DNA from: VFJQ01 sp044226525
GTDB taxonomy: Bacteria; Verrucomicrobiota; Verrucomicrobiia; Chthoniobacterales; Chthoniobacteraceae
NCBI GenBank assembly: GCA_044226525.1
Contig: JBGAGV010000017.1
Location: 1 to 64,000 of the forward strand
Reading direction: 5' to 3'
Length of the DNA: 64,000 nucleotides
A model generated the notes under the pieces. That model did not search any database. It saw nothing but the letters and a program-made list of their open reading frames with translations, and was not told the DNA's origin. Of this stretch, positions 53,184-61,158 are shown one piece after another; the stretch's first letter is position 1, and each line of letters begins with the position of its first letter. Made by a program: the position numbers and the translations under genes.

Positions 53184-53792
53184 TCAGGCGAGGCCGACGT
53201 GTTTGAGCGCTTCCGGTGGCGGTCCGGGAAATTCAGCCAGCGGCACATTCCCCGTGTAACCGATCGCCGCCCATCCCTCCTGCGTGGAGAAATAACCGCC
53301 CGCCACGCGGTCGCGGAAGAGCTTGAAGAAACTGCCGCCCGCCTTTTTGGCGGGCGTGCCATCTTTCACGATGTCCTCCACGATCGCCGTCTGCTGCGCC
53401 GCGGCGCACTCGGCAAATCCCTTGCCGTAGCGCTGCTTCGCCTCGCCATCGATCCAGGCGAGCCCTGCGCGGATCGTCTGCAAATCCTTGCGCTGTTCCT
53501 CGTAAGGCGCGCTCACCCATTCATCGATGAAATCCGGCACTCCCACTGCACTCGCCGCGGGGCCGTATTGATCGGCAGGAACAATGATGTCGCCCAGCGC
53601 CGTTACGATCTTCTTCTCCGCCTCCGTGAGCACCCGCGGCCACGGGATTTCTTTTTTCAGCAGATTCGGATCGGCGCCGATGCCGCGAATGTCATCGGCG
53701 GCGAAAGCAGTGATATCGAGCGCGGAAGCGAGGGCCGAAGCGGCGAGGATACGTCGCAGAGCTTCGCGGCGGGAGAGTGGGAGCGGGTGCAT
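53184..53792 (-). CDS. Gluconate 2-dehydrogenase subunit 3 family protein
   Basis: The 202-residue protein carries a Tat signal with Arg8-Arg9 (SRREALRRILAASALASAL) and the subunit 3 features LTEAEKKIVTALGDIIVPAD near residue 55 and FFKLFRDRVAGGYFSTQEGW near residue 154, ending with the 'GYTGNVPLAEFPGPPPE' segment. This subunit escorts the flavin subunit through the Tat system. The gene order subunit 3, GMC and hydrolase with gaps of 22 and 2 bp supports one operon. Confidence 0.92.
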   Translation of the reverse strand: MHPLPLSRREALRRILAASALASALDITAFAADDIRGIGADPNLLKKEIPWPRVLTEAEKKIVTALGDIIVPADQYGPAASAVGVPDFIDEWVSAPYEEQRKDLQTIRAGLAWIDGEAKQRYGKGFAECAAAQQTAIVEDIVKDGTPAKKAGGSFFKLFRDRVAGGYFSTQEGWAAIGYTGNVPLAEFPGPPPEALKHVGLA

Positions 53793-53974
53793 GGAACGAG
53801 CGCGACAATCGGCGCGCGACTCACGACTTAGTCAACCGCGCGCAAAGTCACAACTCGGCGATGTTTCACTCGTAAAATCGGCGTCGCATTCCGCCATCTA
53901 TCGCTGCCCGTTTGACGAAAACGACAGCACTTTCCCGCCTTGCGAGCGTCCTGATAGCGCGCTGTATTAGCTCC

Positions 53975-55633
53975 ATGCGCCCGCACCCACGCCTTCTCGC
54001 TCTGGCGTGTCTGTTCGCCCTCGTGGCGTTCCTTGTGTGGTGGAGCACGCGTGAACCGGTGGCGGAGATTTCCCGGCCGGTCGTCGCCGTGCCGGAAGCG
54101 ACAACCTCCCCCATCGCGGAAACCACCCCGGCTCCACGTCCCGTCACCGATCGCGCAGCCCGCGATTACCTCTCCGCGCTGAAATCGCTCGAACGTTTGC
54201 GCGCTCCGCTGGCCAAGGAAAAGGCGCGCCCGAAAGAAGCCACCATCGTCTTTCGCGATCCCGATGCGTTCCGCCGGTTTCTCGCCCGGGCCGCCGCTGC
54301 CGGCTTCAAGGTGATCGGCAAACTCGATGGCTTGAACGCCGTCCGCATCGCCTACGATTCCCTCGCCGATCTCGCCGCAGACATGACCGCGAATGCCGCC
54401 GACTACGCCGATCTCGACGCCAACTTCCTCGTCTCCGCCCCCGAAGTGCCGACTGACACCGACCCGCGGTTCAACGGCAAATTCACTCCCTTCGGCACCG
54501 ACAAGCTGCTCTTCGATTTCCTCGGCATCGAGGGCGACACAAGCAAATGGGGCAACGGCGTGACCATCGCCATCCTCGACAGTGGCGTCGCCGCCGATCC
54601 CACTTTCGGCACGAACCGCGTGCGTTACCTCGACATCGGCCAGGGCATCGCGCCCCTGCCCGACAACGGCCACGGCACCGCCGTCGCCTCCCTCGCCGGC
54701 GGCATGGAACCGATGGCCATGGGCACCGCCCCCGCCTCGAATCTCCTCAGCATCCGTGTGACCGGCGCCGATGGACTCAGCGATAGCTTCACCATCGCGC
54801 AGGCGCTCGTGGCCGCGGTGGATGCCGGCGCGCAGGTCGTGAACATCAGCATGGGCGCGTATGGAAATACCATGGTGATGACCAACGCCGTGACTTACGC
54901 CCTCAATCGCGGCGCCGTCATCGTCGCCTCCGCGGGGAACGATCAACTCGCCCAGCTCACCTGGCCTGCCGCCGATCCGCGCGTCATCTCCGTCGGCGGC
55001 GTCGATTTGACCGAGCAGCAGGTTGTCTTTTCCAATTCGGGCGAAAACCTCCAGATTTCCGCGCCTGGCCTCGGATTGCCCACGGCATGGACGGAACAAC
55101 AGCGCGTGCTCATGGACGGCACCTCCGGGAGCGCGCCGCTTGTCGCCGGGTCCATCGCCGCCGTCATGTCGCAAAACCCCGGCCTCAGCCCTGCGCAGGC
55201 CTGGCAGATTTTACAGACCTATTCGAGCGACGGCGGCATGCCCGGCCGCGATCCCAACTTCGGCTTCGGCATCCTCAACCCTGGCTGGGCCATGCACCGC
55301 AACGACTACAGCCGCATCGACACCGCCGTCTCGAGCCAGTTCTTCGACCCGAGCACCCTGACCATGAATTTCGTGGTGCAGAACCGCAGCGCGCGCGGCG
55401 TGGGCGGGATGGAACTCAACGTGAGCACCACCATCGGCGCGAAAGATTTCAGCGTGCCCTTCCTCGGCCCCGGCCAGATCTACTCAGTGCAGATGCCGGT
55501 CGATTACCAGATGCTGCGCGCCTACGGCCGCGCCGATTACACCGCCACGCTCATCAATCCGTCCGGCATCATCGACTCCGTCCCCACGAACAACCAGCGC
55601 AACAACCGCATCACCGTGGTCGGCGCGCAGTAA
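53975..55633 (+). CDS. Subtilisin-like serine protease (S8)
   Basis: The 552-residue protein starts at ATG 53975 with a signal-anchor helix (LLALACLFALVAFLVWW). Residues of about 35-155 look like an inhibitor I9-type propeptide with a Pro/Thr-rich stretch. The catalytic triad is Asp202 (AILDSGVA), His233 (NGHGTAVASLAGG) and Ser384 (DGTSGSAPLVAGS), with the oxyanion Asn in VIVASAGND. The last 110 residues (from about 440) form a beta-rich C-terminal domain (NFVVQNRSARGVGGMELNV) like a CARDB or P-domain. It is secreted or membrane-tethered. It ends 162 bp from the convergent kinase gene. Confidence 0.93.
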   Translation: MRPHPRLLALACLFALVAFLVWWSTREPVAEISRPVVAVPEATTSPIAETTPAPRPVTDRAARDYLSALKSLERLRAPLAKEKARPKEATIVFRDPDAFRRFLARAAAAGFKVIGKLDGLNAVRIAYDSLADLAADMTANAADYADLDANFLVSAPEVPTDTDPRFNGKFTPFGTDKLLFDFLGIEGDTSKWGNGVTIAILDSGVAADPTFGTNRVRYLDIGQGIAPLPDNGHGTAVASLAGGMEPMAMGTAPASNLLSIRVTGADGLSDSFTIAQALVAAVDAGAQVVNISMGAYGNTMVMTNAVTYALNRGAVIVASAGNDQLAQLTWPAADPRVISVGGVDLTEQQVVFSNSGENLQISAPGLGLPTAWTEQQRVLMDGTSGSAPLVAGSIAAVMSQNPGLSPAQAWQILQTYSSDGGMPGRDPNFGFGILNPGWAMHRNDYSRIDTAVSSQFFDPSTLTMNFVVQNRSARGVGGMELNVSTTIGAKDFSVPFLGPGQIYSVQMPVDYQMLRAYGRADYTATLINPSGIIDSVPTNNQRNNRITVVGAQ

Positions 55634-55795
55634 CTGGCGGCAGCCGCGGCGCGCTGTCACACAACTATGACCGGTCTGTCACTGGCGTTCCCATCCACGC
55701 GTGGAAAGCTCACCGCGTTCTGGGGGGAACACCGGGACCGTCGGATGGCCACGCTTGGGTAGCGCACCGGCGGTTCCGGACCCGGAAATCCCCCC

Positions 55796-58297
55796 TTATG
55801 GCGTGCGCAGCCACACTTCCACCCGGCGGTTCTTGTGCCGGCCATCGGCGGTTTCGTTCGATGCGACCGGCAAAATGGGGCCGATGCCAGTGACCAGTGA
55901 AGGCTGCACTCCACGGGAGAGGAGTTCGCGCGCGACGACGTCGGCGCGTTCCTTCGCGAGCTTCACATTCGTGGCCGGCGCGCCTGTGTTGTCCGAAAAG
56001 CCGAGCAGCAAGAGCGGGCGGCCGCTGAGCTTGCCTTCGGTGAGCAACGTCGCGAGCCGGTCGAGATCGCGCACGCCTTTGTTGTCCACCGCCGCGCTGG
56101 CGGGCTGAAAGCGGAAGTCGAGGCTGAGACGCTCCGCCGCCGAAACCGTCTTGAGATACGACTCGGGCGCGCCGGGCGGCATCACCGGTTTGTGCAGATC
56201 GATGGTCTGCTTCACAAAGCCCGCTTTGCTCACCACTTCCTGCCCGGCCTCGCTGAGCACGTAGTTAAGAAACTTCGCCGTCCACGGGTTCTGCGACCGC
56301 GCCGGGGCATAAAGATACAGCCGGCGAGAGAGCAGATAGTCCTCCGTCGCCACGGTGAACCGCGTCGGCAGCAGCGCCGTCACTTCGCCTTCGTAGATGG
56401 CCACGGCTTTGCACTGCCCGATGAAAGGCAGACCGACGAAGCCGATCCCCGCCGGGTCCGCCGCACAATCGGCGCTGAGTTGCACGCTGTCTTCGTATTC
56501 ATGACTGCCAGCCGCCAGGGCCGCCTGGCCAAGCACCATCGCGCGAAAGCTGTCGTGCGTGCCGCTCTTCGGGTCTCGCGCGTAACAGTGAATCGGCCCC
56601 GGCGTTCCTCCCAGCGCCGACCAATCGGCGAGGCGCCCGGCGAAAATATCCGCCACCTGCTGCCGCGTGAGCTGGCTCACCGGATTGTCCTTGTGCACGA
56701 GGATCGCGAGGCCATCGAGACCGATGACATGCTCGCACTCGGCGGAGTGCATGTTCCCCAGCCCCGCGGCTTCCGCAGCGGCGATTTCCTCCGCTTTGAT
56801 CGGGCTGCTGCGCATGCCGAGGTCGCAATGATCCGCCACCAAGCCGGCGACGGCGGTGTTCGAGCCGTGCGCCTCGATCTGAAACGCCTGCAAGGCACCA
56901 CCCTCCGCGGGCACAAATTCCACCGACTGTTCCTCGTGGTTCGCCCCCGGCACCCGATGCACCTTGCTGGCGCCCTCGCGTTTGAGGAAATCCTCCATCA
57001 GCGCCGGCATCAACTTCGCGCCGATGGTATTCGATCCGTGCACACGGAAAACCACCTCGGCCTTCGGCGGCGGCTCCGGCACCGGTGTCGCAGGAATCGG
57101 CGTGGCCACGGGCGCGGGCACGGGGGTGGCTGCGACGGCCAGCACGGGCGCGGAGGCCGGAGTCGGTTCCGGCATCGCCACCGCCTTTGGCGTCGCCGAC
57201 GGAGGAGCGAATTCCGGCGTGCGCATTTTTGCCACGGGGCGCGCAAAGGCTGGCGCCGTCGTCGCCGGCTTATCCTGTCCAAATTTCCACATGAATCCCC
57301 CAGCCATCGCCAAGGCCGCCGCGCCGAGCCCTACCCACATCCACGAGCGGCGTTTCATCGCCTGCAACTCCGCCACCGGCACGCGCACCGTATCGCCCGG
57401 TTTGGTTTGCTCTTCGACCTGAGGCGCCGGCTGGAGCAGGCGAGCGGTAAAAGGCAGCGCTGCTTCCAGCTCATCCAGCGCACGCAGCGCCGTCTGCGGA
57501 CGATCCTCCGGATCGCGGTTGATCAACCGCATGAGCCACTGCGACAGCCCCTCCGGCAAGTCCCGGCGGATTTCCCCGATCGGCAGCACATGATGCGTGA
57601 GATGCGCCCCCACGACATGCGCGAGCGTTTGGCCGACAAACGGTTTCCGCCCCGTGAGCGCATAATAAAACACGCACCCGATCGAATACAGATCGCTCCG
57701 CGCATCCACCGGGTCCTGGTTGAGCTGCTCCGGCGAAATATAGTGAATCGAACCGCTCAGCGTCCCATCGCGATTGAGCGTCTGCGCGCTCGGCCCCTCG
57801 ACAAATTTGCTCAGTCCGAAATCGAGAATCTTTACCTGAAACCCACCGCACGGCTGCGGCGTGAGCATGATATTGCCCGGCTTCAAATCGCGATGCACCA
57901 GGCCCACCTGATGCGCCGCCGTGAGCCCGCTCAACGTCTGCCGCGCAAACTCCGCGAACTCCTGCACGCCCAGCGGCCCGCGCGTTACCCGCGCGTCGAG
58001 CGTCTCCCCCTGCACGTGCTCCATCACGATAAAGGGCGCACCGTCTTCGATGCCGAGATCGTAAACGGCCACGATGCTCGCGTGGCGCAACGTCGCCAGG
58101 CGCATGGCTTCGTGCAGACCACTCTGAATCGCGTCCTCATGCACGCCGGTGGTGCGCAGGCGTTTGATGGCGACCGTCCGGCCGAGGTGGGAATCCCACG
58201 CGGCGAACACTTCACCCGAGCCTCCGCAGCCGAGCGTGCCGCGATGCTGGTAACGTCCTGGGGGACGAGTTGCATTGGTTTCAGGTTCGTTGGGCAT
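55796..58297 (-). CDS. Ser/Thr kinase fused through one membrane span to a PstS-like phosphate-binding domain and an OmpA-like domain
   Basis: This 833-residue protein has four parts. Residues 14-285 are a Hanks-type kinase with a Gly loop (TLGCGGSGEV), Lys45 (VAIKRL), candidate alphaC Glu63, HRD at 135-137, DFG at 159-161 and ISPE at 187-190, so all catalytic residues are present. One membrane helix lies at 319-337, and a Pro/Ala/Thr-rich linker at about 341-415. Residues of about 417-665 are a PstS-type periplasmic binding domain (FRVHGSNTIGAKLMPALMED, SVEFVPAEGG and DPKSGTHDSFRAMVLG). The end, from about 700, is OmpA-like (FSDNTGAPATNVKLAKERAD, NRRVEVWL). The expected topology is kinase inside, phosphate binder and peptidoglycan anchor in the periplasm. 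Target proteins are unknown. Confidence 0.92.
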   Translation of the reverse strand: MPNEPETNATRPPGRYQHRGTLGCGGSGEVFAAWDSHLGRTVAIKRLRTTGVHEDAIQSGLHEAMRLATLRHASIVAVYDLGIEDGAPFIVMEHVQGETLDARVTRGPLGVQEFAEFARQTLSGLTAAHQVGLVHRDLKPGNIMLTPQPCGGFQVKILDFGLSKFVEGPSAQTLNRDGTLSGSIHYISPEQLNQDPVDARSDLYSIGCVFYYALTGRKPFVGQTLAHVVGAHLTHHVLPIGEIRRDLPEGLSQWLMRLINRDPEDRPQTALRALDELEAALPFTARLLQPAPQVEEQTKPGDTVRVPVAELQAMKRRSWMWVGLGAAALAMAGGFMWKFGQDKPATTAPAFARPVAKMRTPEFAPPSATPKAVAMPEPTPASAPVLAVAATPVPAPVATPIPATPVPEPPPKAEVVFRVHGSNTIGAKLMPALMEDFLKREGASKVHRVPGANHEEQSVEFVPAEGGALQAFQIEAHGSNTAVAGLVADHCDLGMRSSPIKAEEIAAAEAAGLGNMHSAECEHVIGLDGLAILVHKDNPVSQLTRQQVADIFAGRLADWSALGGTPGPIHCYARDPKSGTHDSFRAMVLGQAALAAGSHEYEDSVQLSADCAADPAGIGFVGLPFIGQCKAVAIYEGEVTALLPTRFTVATEDYLLSRRLYLYAPARSQNPWTAKFLNYVLSEAGQEVVSKAGFVKQTIDLHKPVMPPGAPESYLKTVSAAERLSLDFRFQPASAAVDNKGVRDLDRLATLLTEGKLSGRPLLLLGFSDNTGAPATNVKLAKERADVVARELLSRGVQPSLVTGIGPILPVASNETADGRHKNRRVEVWLRTP

Positions 58298-58462
58298 GGC
58301 CCGAAATGACAGCGTTCACCCTGCCATTTTCCGCGCGGCATTGTGAAAGCTGCGCGTCCATTCTGTGACAGCGCTCCCGCCAAACACCGCTTTCGTTCGC
58401 ACCAAAACGGCTGCAAGGACGCGGTTGCGAAGTCGGCGCCCCCCGCTAGCATCCGCGCCCCT

Positions 58463-59584
58463 ATGCTTTCAGCCGGAATCGTCGGGCTGCCCAATGTGGG
58501 CAAGTCCACTCTGTTCAACGCCGTCACTCGCACCCGCAAGGCGCAGGCGGCCAACTATCCTTTCTGCACCATCGACCCGAACGTCGGCGTCGTCATCGTG
58601 CCCGATCCCCGGCTGGAGGTCCTGAGCAAGATGTCAGGCTCCAAAAAGCTCGTCCCGGCGGCGATCGAGTTTGTGGACATCGCCGGTCTCGTGGCCGGTG
58701 CCAGCGCGGGCGAAGGCCTCGGCAATAAATTCCTCAGCCACATCCGCGAAGTGCACGCCATCGTGCAGGTGGTGCGGTGCTTCGAGGACTCGGACATCCA
58801 TCACGTCAGCGGTTCGGTGGACCCGGTGCGCGACATCGAAGTCATCAATACCGAGCTGGTGCTGGCCGATCTCGAAGCCACGGAGAAACGCAAGGATCGC
58901 GTGAGCAAAGGCGCCCGTGCCGGCGACAAGACGGCGAAGTCCGAGCTGGCGCTGTGCGAAAAACTCATCCCTCACCTGAATGCCGGCAAGCCCGCGCTCA
59001 CGCTCGATCTGAGCGACGATGAAAAGAAGCTCCTGAAGGAGTTTTTCCTCCTCAGTTCCAAGCCGACCATCTTCGCCTGCAACGTGAGCGAGTCCGATCT
59101 CGGCACGCTCGCCCAGGGGAAGGATTGTGATGCGAAGAAATTCGTCCAGGCAGTGAAAGATTACGCTGCCTCCCATTTCGCCACCGAAGCCGTCGTCATC
59201 TCCGCGCAGATCGAGAGCGAACTGGTGGACCTCAGCCAGGAAGAATCGAGCGAGTATCTCAAAGGACTCGGCGTGGAAAGCAGCGGGGTGAGCGAACTGA
59301 TTCGTGCCGTCTATCATCTGCTCGGCCTGCGCACCTACCTCACCACTGGCGAGCAGGAGACGCGCGCCTGGACGATCCGCGCCGGGGACAAGGCGCCGGC
59401 GGCGGCGGGCGTCATCCATACCGATTTCGAGCGGGGCTTCATCGCGGCGGAAGTCATCGCCTTCGACGACCTCGTCTCGCTCGGTTCGCACGCCAAGGCC
59501 CGCGAAGTCGGCAAGCTCCGCATCGAAGGCAAGGAATACGTGATGAAGGACGGTGACGTGGTCGAGTTCCGCTTCAACGTCTGA
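58463..59584 (+). CDS. ychF: Redox-regulated ATPase/GTPase YchF
   Basis: YchF (Obg-like) binds the ribosome and hydrolyses ATP. The 373-residue product has G1 GLPNVGKST near residue 7, the G3 region FVDIAGLVAGASAGEGLGNK near residue 71, the NVSESDLG element in place of NKxD near residue 208, and a C-terminal TGS domain (AGVIHTDFERGFIAAEVIAF, KDGDVVEFRFNV). The length is close to the family's 363. The start ATG 58463 fits MLSAGIVGLPNVGKS; a longer frame upstream to 58343 does not. It is divergent from the kinase gene, with 165 bp between them. Confidence 0.96.
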   Translation: MLSAGIVGLPNVGKSTLFNAVTRTRKAQAANYPFCTIDPNVGVVIVPDPRLEVLSKMSGSKKLVPAAIEFVDIAGLVAGASAGEGLGNKFLSHIREVHAIVQVVRCFEDSDIHHVSGSVDPVRDIEVINTELVLADLEATEKRKDRVSKGARAGDKTAKSELALCEKLIPHLNAGKPALTLDLSDDEKKLLKEFFLLSSKPTIFACNVSESDLGTLAQGKDCDAKKFVQAVKDYAASHFATEAVVISAQIESELVDLSQEESSEYLKGLGVESSGVSELIRAVYHLLGLRTYLTTGEQETRAWTIRAGDKAPAAAGVIHTDFERGFIAAEVIAFDDLVSLGSHAKAREVGKLRIEGKEYVMKDGDVVEFRFNV

Positions 59585-59598
59585 GTGCTCTGGAGCAG

Positions 59599-59613
59599 CG
59601 CCGCTCCGCGGCG
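59599..59613. terminator. Hairpin after ychF
   Basis: The stem cgccgc (59599-59604) and gcggcg (59608-59613) with a TCC loop begins 15 bp beyond the ychF stop. It has no T-run, so termination is only possible. Confidence 0.35.
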
Positions 59614-59729
59614 TTCCGCCAATGCCCTCGGCCCTGAGCGCCGTGGTCACAGGGCCGTGATCCGGTGGACGCAATTGCGGCTGGCGCTTCGTCGCGGTTT
59701 CCGCTCTGCTCCGCTCACTTCTCCGTTCC

Positions 59730-61076
59730 ATGAGCACTTCAGAACAGCCGAAAGGTAAGATCCTGATTGGCGAAGACGTCCGTCTCATCGCCTTCCGGAT
59801 GCGGCAGGCCCTCGAGGCCGCAGGCTACGCCGTGCAGGAAGCCGAGGATGGCGAGAAGTGCCTCGAAAAGGCCCGTGCCCTCCTCCCGGACCTGATCATC
59901 CTCGATATCATGATGCCGAAGCTCCACGGCATCGACGTGCTCAAGGCCCTCCGCGCCGATGCCCGCACGGAAAAAATCGGCGTCTTCGTGTGCTCGGCGA
60001 AGGATTTCAAAACCGATCAAGCCGAGGCCGCCCTGCTCGGCGTGCACGATTACCTCGTCAAACCGATCGAAACCACCACGCTGCTCGAGAAGGTCAATGC
60101 CTTCTTCGCCACGCGCGGAGCCCCCGTCCCTGTGACCCCGCCCATTCCCGCCCCTGCCGAATCCACCGCCCCTGCGCCTTATTCACCACCTTTCGATGAA
60201 TGGGGCAATCGCTTTGCCCTCTGGGGTTGCCGCGGCTCGACGCCCACGCCGGGCGCGAAATTTCTCAAGCACGGCGGTAACACGAGCTGCTTCTGCGTCA
60301 CCTACGGGGAGGAAAAATTCATCTTCGACGCCGGCACCGGCATTCGCGAACTCGGCGCCGAGATCATGCGCGGAAAACGCCGCCGCATTCATCTTTTCAT
60401 CACCCACACCCACTGGGACCATATCCAGGGCTTCCCCTTCTTTACGCCCGCGTATATGCCGGGCTTCGAGATCACCGTCTGGGGCGCCGAACTCTTCGGC
60501 AAGGACCTGCGTAGCGTCTTCCGTGGCCAGCTCGATCGCGATTATTTCCCCGTGCAGATGGAGGACATGAATTCGAACCTCGAATTCCGCCACCTGCCCA
60601 CCCCGCCCATCACCATCGGCAGCGCCAAGATTTCGTGGGAATACAGCCAGCATCCGGGTGCCACGGTCGGATACAAGATCGACGTCGGCGGCTTGAAAAT
60701 TGCCTGGGTGCCCGACAACGAATTCCTGCAGGGCTACACCGGCGACCCGCGCGCCATTACCCGCGATCACGCCCTCATCGCGCCTTATCGGAAGATGATC
60801 CAGTTTCTGAGCGACGTGGACGTCCTCATCCACGAGGCGCAATACAGCCCCGACGAATACACGAGCAAGATCGGCTGGGGCCACAGCTCCGTCAGCAACG
60901 CCTGCGTGCTGGTCAAATTTGCCGGCGTTCGCCGCTGGATCGTCACCCATCACGACCCCCTCGCCGACGACGATTCGCTCGAGCGCAAACTCTCCGTCAC
61001 CCGCCGCATCCTCAAGGACCTCGACCACGAATGCACCGTCGTGCACGGCTATGATGGGATGACGGAGTATTGGTAA
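59730..61076 (+). CDS. Response-regulator receiver fused to a metallo-beta-lactamase hydrolase
   Basis: The 448-residue protein has a CheY-like receiver at residues 10-125 with the acidic pair Glu15-Asp16, phospho-acceptor Asp59 (LIILDIMMPK) and Lys111 (YLVKPIE). A Pro/Ala linker (130-155) leads to an MBL-fold domain with the metal motif HTHWDH at residues 226-231 and a conserved WGCRGSTPTPG strand that marks the phnP/RNase Z-like 'MBL' group; downstream metal ligands are probably in DVLIHEAQYSPDEY, WGHSSVSNA and VTHHDPLADD. The catalytic product is unknown, and phosphorylation of Asp59 should control it. No histidine kinase is adjacent. The next gene on the same strand, 82 bp on, is the cyclic-nucleotide/ferredoxin fusion. 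Confidence 0.9.
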   Translation: MSTSEQPKGKILIGEDVRLIAFRMRQALEAAGYAVQEAEDGEKCLEKARALLPDLIILDIMMPKLHGIDVLKALRADARTEKIGVFVCSAKDFKTDQAEAALLGVHDYLVKPIETTTLLEKVNAFFATRGAPVPVTPPIPAPAESTAPAPYSPPFDEWGNRFALWGCRGSTPTPGAKFLKHGGNTSCFCVTYGEEKFIFDAGTGIRELGAEIMRGKRRRIHLFITHTHWDHIQGFPFFTPAYMPGFEITVWGAELFGKDLRSVFRGQLDRDYFPVQMEDMNSNLEFRHLPTPPITIGSAKISWEYSQHPGATVGYKIDVGGLKIAWVPDNEFLQGYTGDPRAITRDHALIAPYRKMIQFLSDVDVLIHEAQYSPDEYTSKIGWGHSSVSNACVLVKFAGVRRWIVTHHDPLADDDSLERKLSVTRRILKDLDHECTVVHGYDGMTEYW

Positions 61077-61158
61077 GAGCGTAGAACCACGGAGCTCCGA
61101 CGGTCAACCAACGCAGGCTTGTCCCCGCGCGCCCGACTCATTAAATCTTCTCCTCGCC

